Source: Batillaria attramentaria (taxonomy: Eukaryota; Mollusca; Gastropoda; Batillariidae). Taken from it: a DNA stretch of 64,000 nt. The first letter of the stretch is position 1. Each line of letters starts with the position of its first letter. A program made the translations under genes and the position numbers. Where the stretch lies: NCBI GenBank assembly GCA_018292915.2, contig JACVVK020000036.1, positions 1,244,501 through 1,308,500 of the forward strand, read 5' to 3'. The notes under the pieces were generated by a model. That model was not told where the DNA came from, searched no databases, and saw nothing but the letters and a program-made list of their open reading frames with translations. Below are positions 33,713 through 45,700 of this stretch, in pieces.

Positions 33713-36700
33713 CGCTAAGGACATCTGAAGTGTAGGCTGGGCAATGATTGTGCAGTTTGTAATCCTTGACAATATTGTCAGACTGTATCATTGAAGCTGT
33801 GGCCAACCCTGAGAAGGAAAGAATGAAAACAGATGACACAAATATCTCATTATGGCTACAGAGTGAGTATTGTTTTTGTTTTTATTGATTTTACGTCCTG
33901 CATAGTTTAGGGTTTAAAGTGGCTGTTCAGAAGGGAGAAAGAATTTCAAGGCTTGGTGAACTGCAGTGGTTGCATTCCATTGGCACTAATTTTTTTCTGT
34001 CATAACTCATATCTGTAAGATATTCACAAGCTTAATCTTAGGCAAACTTGATTATGCTGGTAGGGCAGCCATCCACTTAAATTTGTGTAGACTGTTCAAT
34101 TGTTTTACTGTACACTTGTCTCTTTTGACAGGTCTTGCCAATTTTGCTGGAGCCATTTGCCGCAAATACACAGTGGAACTGACTGGAATCATGCAGTATG
34201 TCGCCAACCAGTTGAAAGCTGGAAAGAGGTGAGGTCATTTGATTTGGTGTTTTGAATCTCTTTCCACAGAAGCTAGTATCATTGCTTTAGCTTTCAGACA
34301 TTTTGTAGACATCATTCACAAGTGTGATCTCTTTGTTGTACTTTCACCTTCAGATCTGTTCAGGGACCTTTCAGTGATAGTTGTTGCCAATTCAATTCAA
34401 TTCGATAATTCTTTATTGTCCTCAAGAGGAGGCAATTCGGTTGCAGCGTAAAAAGACAACAACCTCATACACAATATAACATGTCCCAATAGTTAAATCT
34501 GTAGTATCACAACAATAGCATGCACACACACACGCACGCCCACACGCACACGTGTACGCACACATGTACACACACACGCACCCACACAAGCACACGCCCG
34601 CACACACACACACACTTCCTAATTACCATGCTCTCATATACGCCCAATTAAGACGGGACTACAACCCTGCAGTGTAAAAAGTAATTTATAGTAAAATATC
34701 TGTATCAATGGTGTGTTTTGGCTTGTCTGTGTCCTTCAGTCTTGATCTGCTGCTGCTGCGAGAAGTAGTGCAGAAGATGGCGGGCATCGAAGTGTCAGAG
34801 GAAATCACTGATGACCAGCTGGAGTCTCTGTCTGGTGGAGAACTGCTGCGGCAAGAGGTAAGGAAAAGAAATCATTTTGTGTTCAGTGTTACTGTTTTTT
34901 CCTGTTCATTTTCCACTTTTCTTTTAGTTTATGTATGTGTATAAACTTCTTCGGTTGTTGTTGATGTTGGTTTGGTTTGGTTTGTGTTTCCTTCTTGTTT
35001 TTTGGTGTGTTTTTTTTGTTTTTGTTTTTTTTAGGTGGTTGGGGGGGGGGGGGGGGGAGTTGGAAGGGGGTGTCAGGGTACATTTGTGTTTTAGAAAACA
35101 CAATTTAAACATGAAATTGACCAGAGTTTTTAGCTGTGAGATTTTTTCTGCAGGGCGGCAACTTCCAGCAGGTGCGCAACATGAAGAAGTCGTCAACCCG
35201 GCTCAAGGACACCCTGTTGGAACGTGACCTCGCCCTGTCGCTGTGTCTTTTGATGGCTCAACAACGCTCAAGTGTTATCTTCAGGGAGGAATCAGGCAGT
35301 CGTCACTTGAAGCTAGTCGGCAAGTTGTACGACCAGGTGTGTGGATATGTACAGAGATGGAACATCTGTTTTGAGCTCAAGAATTCAACCACACACGGCA
35401 TGCTAACAGCTTAGGAGAGATTAATCTGGATTAATGTCTATTTAGTTGTTTCACTTCTCCTTTAATGTATAATCTACTTAGCACTGATTGATAAAGTTTT
35501 TTGTGGGTTTTTTTTTTTTTTTTTTTGGTTTTGTTTTATTTTCTGTGTGGTAGATTCTCATGTACAAAATTGAGTTTTCTATTACAATTTGAAATGGTAA
35601 AGATTGCAGACTTGGAAGAATATATCCACTCACCAGGGCTTGTGTTAACGCACAAACTGTGCGTATTGACGCACAGAAATCACGAAATGACGCAGAAAAC
35701 AAATCACTGGAGGTTTTACTGACGCACAGATTTTAAAATTTTGGAGCAGGAGTGTGTCGCGTGATAATCAAATTTGATAGCATGACGCACAGCTTTCACA
35801 GTTTTAGTTTCAATCTTCGGCAATCGATTGTCAGAGCAGTCGCCACAGACGCTCTGAAATGTATGGCGTTTATGTCTGTTAGAGTAGGCTGACCCTCAGA
35901 TTTTTCTGCTGGAAGTCATGCTGACCCTCAGAAAAAATATCTACCACAAGCCCTGACTCACATAAACTGCAAGTAATCCGAAACACTGTGGTATTGTTGT
36001 TACTGTATTAGAGAAGATTATAAGCTTGGGGAACTTTGGAGGGAGAAAAAATAACAAGGGAATAGAGAGAATGATGTCACGATGTGAACTTGCGCTTACG
36101 GGGCGGTCGGTGGTCTAGTGGTTAAGAGACTTGTCACCAATGCGAGAGGTCACAGGTTCGAGCCCCACTCGGGGCAAAGAATTTTTCCTTCTCGTATGTG
36201 GCACCGTTCATTCGGGCCGATCGTCGGGGGTTCTCTCCGGGTACTCCGGCTTCCTCCCCCTCTGCTTTGGAAATGTTCAGCCCACCAAGTTTGAAAAATA
36301 AATGCATATCTAAATTCCGAAATTTAAATAGCTGAGCTGACCCTTCGCACCACGTGATTGTAATACGTTTATGTCCTGTGTGTGGGAGAATGCGTGTGAT
36401 TCACGTGAGCGTGCGTGTTGGGTTTAGCTCGCGGCGCTTTGAGCCAAATATTTGGGATAAAGCGCCTATATTAATGCGATTATTATTATTATTATTATTA
36501 TTAGTGTCAGTTGTGGTTGTGTTTCAGTGTCAGGACACGCTGGTGCAATTCGGCAGCTTCCTGTCCATGCAACTGTCCACAGAGGAGTTTGTGAAAAGGC
36601 TGCCACCCATCGATGTCCTGATTTCCACCTACCACGTCCCTCAGGATGCTGCTTTCTTTCTCTCAAGGGCATTGTACGCACATGGGATCCAGGTATGTTG

Positions 36701-39700
36701 TGCTTGTTTACTTTTAGCCCGTCCAGTGATCATTTTGACACGAGTGTGCGTGCGTGCATATTGAAAATATAACTCCAACAAAAACTTTGACAAATGTGTG
36801 ATACTGCTTGAAGACACCGTTAATATTTCTAAGATGTATCATGAGAATCTCAGACTACACATGGAAGATTTTTCTATGGATGCATTACCAGCATTTTGTT
36901 TTTGTTTTTCAGACCCGGTATGATGAGCTGAAAAAGATGGACAAAGCTGAGAAAAAGACCAACCAGGCATCACTACAAAAGGTGAGTCCTTGAAGGACAA
37001 AGCTGAGAAAAAGACCAACCAGGCAAGACTACAAAAGGTCCTGAGCCCTGGACGGTTTTGTGGTGTCCGCCACAACCTCATTCACAGCAGTGGGTGAACA
37101 GCTTACAGTGTTCATCATACTCTTAAACTCGTCCAAGTTGTTTGATTGTTCACATTTTGTAAGGCTGAGGTTGGTGTCCTGTACTTTTCAGCGCTACATT
37201 GAGGCAACAGAGGAGGTGCAGAAGCCTGTCCTTGAAGCTCTGCGTCCCTTGTTTCCAGCTAGAATATGGGAAGACTTCACGTACGTACCCTTTGGCTTTT
37301 CCTTTCATGATCCTGCATCACAGTCTTTAGGCAACAAGAAGTAACACCACAAACTCTAAGATAATTGTTAGTCCGAGGTTCATGAGATTAAAGTGTTAGC
37401 CTGGGAATGCTCCCTAACCTGTTCTGTCCCGGGGAGTGGGGGGATTTTATACTTGTGATAGGCAAACAGAGAACTTTCAAACAAAAATGTGACCCTCCAC
37501 CACGAAATGAGTCGTCTCGTAACATGAACAAATAACACAAGAAGACTCATTTTGTGGTGGAGGGTCACAAATTTTAAACTCAACAGGGTAAACATATCTG
37601 CCCCTTTTCCAGGACCTTTTGTCTTGTGACAGGGTAAAAAATGGTGTAAATCCAGAAAATGTAACATTTCCAAATGTCCAGCTTCCTTTTTGCTGGACTC
37701 CTGTTTTTGCTGCGACATTTCAGGCAACTTTCCAAGAAAATTTCTCAGTGCTAAGAATAAGTTGAGGTTGCTGTCTTTTTGTTTTTGATCAGGCCACGTT
37801 TCTACTGGACATTCTGGTCGCTGTCCATGTACGACCTGAAGGTGCCCACCAATGCCTACGAGAAACAGATACAGCAGCTTCGCGCACAGATAACTCAGGC
37901 GGAGGACAACAAGGACATGGTAATTAATAATAATAATTATAATAATGAATATTGTATAGGTGCTTTACCCAGTTTCATGAATTGGCTCAAAGCGCCGCGA
38001 ACTGAGCCCAACATGCACGCTCACATGAATCACATGCATTCTCTCACACACTGGACATAAACACATTACAGTCACATGGTGCGAAGGGTCAGCTCAGCTA
38101 AGCTATTTAAATTTCGGAATTTAGAATTTCCAAAGCAGGGGGGAGGAAGGCGGAGTACCCGGAGAGAACCCTCGACGATTGGCCCGAATGAACGGTGCCA
38201 TGTACGAGAAGAAAAATTCTTTGCCCCGAGTGGGACCTCTCGCATTGGTGGCAAGTCTCTAATTCTCCTTTTGTGTATTTCATTTCTGTTGGCGGTGGGT
38301 TTTGCAGATTCTTTTATGTTTTGTGTGTTGTTTCTTTCTCGGAGTGGGTGTGGGTGGGCGGCTCCTGGCCAGTAAGGAATTTTCAAAGGGATACCTATAC
38401 TTCCCTGCTAATGACGAATGGCGTAACTTCACCTCACTGCTTCATGTGTGTGTCCAGCCCCAGAGCAAGAAGAAGAAGGAACGCGAGCGCTGTAACCAGC
38501 TGATCGACAAGCTGACGGACGAGGAGAAGAAGCAGCAGGAGCACGTGGCTCAGGTCATGGCTCGCTTGAAGAAAGAACGCGAGGCATGGTTCCCCTGTGG
38601 TGGGTATCCATTGTCTGCTGTGGAAATTACTGTAAATGAAGGTGTAGCATCTTTACTGGTCAGGAAACACTATGAAAGCCAGGAAAGTTTAACATAACAT
38701 TTATCCAAACTGTCAGGCGAAGTTGTGGATTTTGCAGTTTCCAGGTGAATTTGTGTCGGGGGCTGATGAGAAACTTTTGGATTAAGCGTGAAATTTTGTA
38801 CATGACCATATGAAGGCACTGTTTCGTTGGAATACCAGAACAACCTTGCCCTGCTGCAGTTAAATATGCAGTATTCTGAAGCCTCTTATACCGAAGGTGT
38901 CCTGTAGTCGCAAAAACTTAGGGGGAAGGAAAAAAGACAACAACAAAAACAGCGAAATACTGGATGACACGTGAGCCTGTTTGTTTTTCAGGGACCACCA
39001 AGGCAGAGATGACGACCAACTTTCTACAGCTGTGTCTGTTCCCACGCTGCTGCTTCACGGCAAGCGACGCCATGTACTGCGGGTACTTCATTCAGGTTCT
39101 GCACAGCCTCAAAACGCCAAACTTTTCCACGCTCATCTGTTACGACAGGGTAGGTACCATGTGCCGTTCTTTCTCTGTCCGTCTGGCTTGGGGGTCATTT
39201 TAAAATGGTGGATTCACTTTGACTGTGTTTTTTCCTCCCATCTGGCAGGGAATATCGGAAAAGTACGGAAATTTTTACAAACTGCGTTCAGTCACTAGAC
39301 AGTCCGACATTTTGTTGGGAAGGAGACGAGTTTTACAGTTTGCAGCTGAATATTTTGTTGGGTTGGTCAAACTGGAGACTGTGCTTGCTGAGTAATTTGA
39401 GCAATCATAACGTGCACACCTTGTCCTCGTTATAAACTTCTTTTTTTTAAAAAAGGTTTTTACTTTTAGGATGCTTATGTTTATTTGGAAATCATGTTAA
39501 ATACAGGAAAGCTGCGAAGACCACAATTTATGCTGATGTGATCTTTCTGCTCGTGTCGTATGCTCTCCAACGTACTGTCTGGTTCCGCATAAAAGAATGT
39601 CCCAGCCTTACTGTGCAGATATTCAATGACACAACCTACACAGTCACAAGCTGTACGGAGAACGAGGCTCATCGCTATGGGCGCTTCCTGGCCTCTACCC

Positions 39701-42700
39701 TGGAGACCATCATGCGTTGGCACAGCAATATCACCATCTACGACAAGGTGAGGAGGAATCTTTAGGATTTGTTTGTTGCTTGCTGTGCATATGCTTGGGT
39801 AGTGTCGGAACACTGTCATGTACCCTTTGCACTTCCTTTTGCTGTAGTTGAAGTGCATTGGATATTGGACTCGTCTCTATCTGTCTTTGTTGTTAGAAGT
39901 TGCAAGTGTGTTGATGTTGTCCAAATCAGGCTGTAAGTTTTGTTGGCTCATATGTAAACAAAACGAGAGTACGTAAGCACCCTCCGTCATCTGTTGTCGG
40001 TCAGCTGTGTGAGACAAACTTCAACATTTGCATTTTCTCATGAATTACCAACATTTTTGCTTATCTTGGCTGTCCATTAATTTCTTTTAGGACCATGTTC
40101 ATGGTAATCGTGGAGTTTCGAAAGTTGATCCTATATTAGTGGCAATATATTTGTAACGGAAAACGTCGCGCTGTGTTTCAGGAGTGCGCCAACTATCCAG
40201 GGTTCGTGACTGTCTTCCGAAAGGGCTCTGATACCAACAACAAGATGGACCGCCTTGACTTTGAAAACTTCCGTCACGTGTGCCACAAGTGGCACTTCAG
40301 GATCACAAAGGTGTGAGAACGAGCAAAATGTGTGAGAACGAGCAAAATGTGTGAGAACGAGCAAAATGTGTGAGAATGAGCAAACTGTGTGAGAACTAGC
40401 AAAAAGTGTGAGAACTAGCAAAATGAAAGGTGTGAGAACGAGCAAAATGTGTGAGAACGAGCAAAATTTGTGAGAACGAGCAAAATGTGTGAGTATGAGC
40501 AAAATTTGTGAGAACGAGCAAAATGCGTGAGAATGAGCAAAATGTGTGAGTACGAGCAAAATGTGTGAGAACTAGCAAATTGTGTGAGAACGAGCAAAAT
40601 GAAAGGTGTGAGAACGAGCAAAATGAAAGTAAATGTTTTTTCAGGAATAAGAATTTTTTATAATTGTCGAAGAGGTACTTGTTTGGTATGGTTGATACAT
40701 AAAACACAATACAAAGCAATAGAAAAGGGTTGAGCATAAATGTTCACCACTAAATGAATGACTGTATTTCCAGGGGTATGTCATACAGTTTTGATGTTTA
40801 CATTTGTAGCAAACTTACCGTAACCACTTCAGTGTAGCCCACAGCATTTCATGTGTTGACCACGTCTTTTCTTGGACAGAGAGTAGGGTGCTATATTTTT
40901 AAAAAGGGTTAAGCATGTGCACAAAATATCCTTATGAATTTTTATTTCTTTATTTATTTATTTATTTTAGTCTATCATCGCGTGTTTGGAGTCAGGAAAC
41001 TACATACAGATCCGGAATGCGCTCATTGTACTGACCAAGGTACGTACAGATATTGTAGATTGTTTTGTGTAGTTCTGTATGGTGTGGTAGGCTTCTTGCT
41101 GCATTGACCAGGGATGACAACAGTCCCGCCGTTCTCCGCCGTTCCGCTGTCTTTTAAAAAAATCTCCGCTGTTCTAAAAAAATCTCCGCGGAAAAAAATT
41201 GAAAAGAAATTAAAAAATCATAGCCGTAGAACTTTGTCACTGAGCGATCCCCCCCCCCCCCAACTTGCCCCCCCCCCCCCCCCCGGCTTGTCAATTTTTT
41301 CTGGCTTTCTTTCTACGCAAGCCGGCCCCAGACCCCCGGGAAAATCTCCTCTGCTTTCTTAAAAGTTGTTGTCATCCCTGATTGACATGGTCAGAGCAGG
41401 ATGCATGCTGTTTTCAAACAGGACGTGAACGTGAGCTAATAATAATGATGATAATACATCATTCTTATAAGGCGCCCGTGTCTGAAGGACCGACTCAGAC
41501 CGTGCACACACCCCCACACACAACACGCACGCACGCGCGCACACACACACACAACACGCGCGCGCGCATGCACACACACACACATTAAAAATGCACTATA
41601 AATATGATGTATTGACTTGGTAGAACATGGTTGAAGATAATAATAATAATAGTGGAGATTTTTTGAGATTTTTAAACGCGCCTAACCCAAGGGCTGGCTC
41701 TAGGCGCTTTACAATATAACGGGGGGGGGGGGGGGGGGGGGGGCAGCAACAACTCTGATAAAATTAAAAAAAAACCCGCATTGTCTTCCTGCAGGCAACA
41801 GAGACCATGGCAGTAAGAGAGCGGGGACCCCAGCATCCTGCCATAAGATAAGAGCCATGTGTCAGTTTCCTCTCTTTTTCTTTTGCTTCAGATTCTGGCT
41901 CACTTCCCACGCATCGTCCAAATTGGCATGGCCATTGAACGACGTGTGGACAAACTCAGCAAGGAGGAGAAGGAGAAAAGGCCGGATATTTACGCCCTTG
42001 CGATCGGGTAACTTTCCAAGTGACACACACATAAACAGCCTTTACCCTTTGCACTGAGGATAAAACAAGTTTCCATTGTACCCAAGCCTCTTAGTTCACA
42101 TATCACACCCAAGAAAGGTGTCAGTATTTCTGAAGAAGTCATGAAGCTTATGTTACACTCTTTCAGTATCGTGCGGTTTAAAAACTTCCATTATTACATA
42201 AAGTAATATATACTTTCATATAGTTGGAAATGGGGACCTTTCATAATCCTTTTGTTTTTGTTGTTGTTTCATCGATGATGTTATTTTTTTAGTTTTGTAA
42301 CATTTTCTTTTCCTGTTCTACTGTTAGATACGCTGGGCAGCTGAAGAACAAGAAATCAACCTGGGTGCCTGAAACTGAGTTCCATATCAAAGAGGTAACT
42401 CACTCACTCACTCTGTCTGGCCCCACCTCGCACTCCCCCGTCGATAGACCCCAGTGGGCTAGCCAGTAACACACCAAAGAAGTTACTCAGAGTCTCTCAT
42501 CTCTGTCTCTGTGTCTCGCTTTTTTGTGTTGTATGTGTGCCTCAGTGTTTGGGTTGAACTTGAATTATACAAGGCCCGTGCAGTTCAGGTTGTAAAATCA
42601 CATGCTCTCTGGTGCACAAAATGGGTTAGGGACAGCATGTAGGGTTCTCCCCGGGCACTCCGGCTTCCTCCTTCTCTGCTTTGGAAATGTTCAGCCCACC

Positions 42701-45700
42701 AAATTTGAAAAATAAATCCAATTCTAAAATCTGAAATTTAAATAGCTGAGCTGACCCTTCGCACCACGTGATTGTAATGTGTTTATGTCCAGTGTGAGAG
42801 AATGCGTGTGATTCACGTGAGCATGCATGTTGGGTCCCGTTCGCGGCGCTTTGAGCTGATTCATGAAATTGGGAAAAGCGCCTATAGAGTACTCAATATT
42901 ATTATTTATTATTATTACCTCAGGTTTGAGGCGGATATTTCTTGCTGAAGAATAAACTGAAGGCTGGCAGGCGATGTTCTGTGTGCTGTTCTCCATATGT
43001 ATTCATACCGTCACTTTTTACTTGATTTTTCTTTGCAGCCCAAAGCGGCTCCCAAATCTTCAGCCAGCGCCACATCCAATGCAGCAGGTGGCAAGGGTGA
43101 TGGCCCTCCGAATGCTTCTGGAAAGAAAACTGATGAAGGTATTTATCTTTTCTCTGTTTGGTCTGGTCTGGTAGGTCAGCAGTGTAGCTCATACTGTGAT
43201 AGTGTTGTGGGCAAGTTCAGCGCTTGCTTGGAGCTAGGGGAAAATCCTGTGCAAAGTCCTAAAATGACCTCAACTTTTTGACCACCTTTTTTTTTTTTTT
43301 TTTGTGGCTCACTTGCGTAACATAGTGAGTGTGTATTCTTCCTCCTCAAGAATTGAACAAAATGTCCATGCACTGGCCATGACGTGTGCACAGATACGCA
43401 TGACGTATTTCAAATGTTTGGAATCACGCAATTTCTGCACATTCTTGACTGGTGACGTCACTGGAGTGTGTTTTTGTGAACTCACAAACCACTGAGTGGA
43501 TTACGAAAATCATAACCGTTTCACGCTGTTTTTCAGTACTGCTTTCAGATGTAAAGCACTCGTATTTAACTCGCTGAAAATTTGCACTGGTGGGTGGTTA
43601 AAATCCTGTACTGTAAAAAATACGTTGAACGTTGTGTATATATGAATTATTCATGATTGGGTTTTCCAAAAGAGTGTAGTGCCTGCAGAGTATCAAATCG
43701 GCCTGGTACCAGAATCCGCAGTAGTTTGAAAAGACCTGCAGAGGTGAAGCAGACCTTTGTCATACTTCAGACGTTCATTGGAGACAACACCCAATGTCTT
43801 TGCATTGCTGACCGCCACATTCAGAGGCATATCGATGGAACTTTGGCCTATCTCGATTTTAAGAATAGCTCAGTAGAAGTAGAAAGAGTGTGCCACCTTG
43901 AGCTGTTCTCCAAACTTTCATGACATCCGTGATATGGGTAATTGCATACATCCCTCTCTGTTCCTGCAGGCAAAGGCCGTGACAGCAAAGCAGCTGGTGA
44001 GGGCCGAGAAGAACGCAAAGACAAGGGTGAAAAGCGGGAGAAGGGAGATAAACGAGACAAGCGTGAGAGCAAGGGCAAGTCATCGGGGAACGTTGAAGGA
44101 GACTCTCAGGAGGCAGCTTCATCGTGAGTCATCAGATTTGATTTTAATTTTTTTTTTTAAATATAGTTTATTTTTATTGTCCCATTACTGTTGTAAGGAA
44201 ACTCAGTCGACTCCCCCACCCCCCACGACCACTTTGTTAGTTGTTAGTATGTGTATATTTTTCTTGTCTGTTTTATTTATGTTGTGCATCAGTGACAGAG
44301 TATAGTCTGAAATTTAGGATTTCAATTTTCTTGGCTAAGTGGACTGTTTGTTACGACTGCTTCAGGGGTAACTTCCTTGTTCCAAGACAGGCAGGTAAAA
44401 TCTGAATCAAACGCAAAACAGTTTGACAGTCTGTAATTCTTTTCTTGCAGCAAACCCCCAAAAGAGCGAGGCGTGGATGACAAGAAAGCCAAGGAGTCGA
44501 CACCGGCTGCCTCAGCCTCGCGGGCTGTGGACGTGGAGGACGGGCGAGGCAAGGGCAAGGAGGAGAAAGTGAAAAAGAGTGAGAAGAAGGAGAAGGAGCG
44601 CAGCAAGGAGAAGGAGGAGCGCGGAGGGAAGGATCGTGACAAGACCAAGCGCAGCCACAGCAAGGAGATGGACGACGAGAGGGTGGCCTCCATTTCCTCC
44701 TCACATCGACGTAGCCTGGAGGCCTCCCCCATGACCGTTGACGACAGAGGTATTGTTACCCTTCGTGTTGGCCTGAGTAGTGCGTATCAGAACCTCACAG
44801 AACCTCTATATACGTAGAGACGCACTTCAAGATCTGACAGTATCAGTATCTTTGTGTGTGTTTTGTTTTTTTGCTGTTGTTTTTTCTTCTTTTTTTGTTT
44901 GTGTTGTTTTTCATTTTTGTGTTTTTTTAGTGTATGTTTTATTGGTTTGTTGTTGGTGTTTTATGGAGTTTTTAAATTTTATTTTATTGTTTCTTCGTTT
45001 TCATTTGTTTCAGATTCGAAGCGCCGAAAATTGGAGATGGCTGGATCAAGTTCGCAGGTTAGTATAGAGTTAATGGAGGTGTGTTCGTAACGGCGTGCAC
45101 ACACGCTCGCGTCCCATTGGTCCACATGTTCCAGGGATGCCATCACCGAGGAACACCGCCTGCGACAACATTGCAACAGGATGTCTTCACCAGTAGCGAC
45201 TTCTACCGTCTTGGCCAGGAGCTGCAGGGTAGTTGGAGCCAGCGACACGGAGCTGTCCTGTTTTATTCAGTATTTTCCAGGTCCTTTTGCCACCAGCGGT
45301 TGCCGCTGATGCCAGCTGCACGTGGATAAGTGCAGCTATCGAAGAGGAGAGGGGTGGCCATTACCAAAACGGCGCTGAGTATGCCGGGCACTGCACGTAT
45401 ATGTCCTTGCGTTCTGCTAAATAAAGAAAAATGTATGGCGATCTCCATTAGTAGAAGTCATGTCCAGCCTGGGCAACTCACACAGGTTTGCTGCAGCTTC
45501 ACCGAATGGAAGCGAAAGCAAGGGAAGTTCAGTACCAGGGGACTTTAATGCCAGTCAATCACAAAGCCAGTTTTTGCAGTCTGTCCATCTGTCCAGTGCA
45601 GACAAGTTGAGCCTGCATATTTGGTGGAGGGAAGTTAGATCATGGGGAAGAGAGTTTGAGGGAAGTTTCGCCTGTCCACAAGCAGTTCCACACGCACAAA

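Larger units (their letters stand above)
33548..42394 (+). other. THOC2: THOC2 exons 15-30 (residues 570-1180)
   Basis: Exons: 33548-33641, 33782-33862, 34132-34228, 34740-34857, 35154-35336, 36528-36692, 36913-36981, 37192-37280, 37793-37919, 38458-38599, 38992-39149, 39619-39747, 40182-40310, 40971-41039, 41892-42007, 42328-42394. They encode the central and C-terminal Tho2 domains. Residues about 912-958 (exon 24: [11 protein letters not shown]...EEKKQQEHV) look like a charged coiled coil. Many introns here are small, and repeats sit at several splice sites. Confidence 0.94.

Noticed and set aside
45135..45228. Possible extra THOC2 exon after exon 34
   Set aside because: It has a CAG acceptor and an open frame, but its only donor leaves phase 1, which does not fit the phase-0 start of exon 35, and the peptide lacks the charged composition of the tail.
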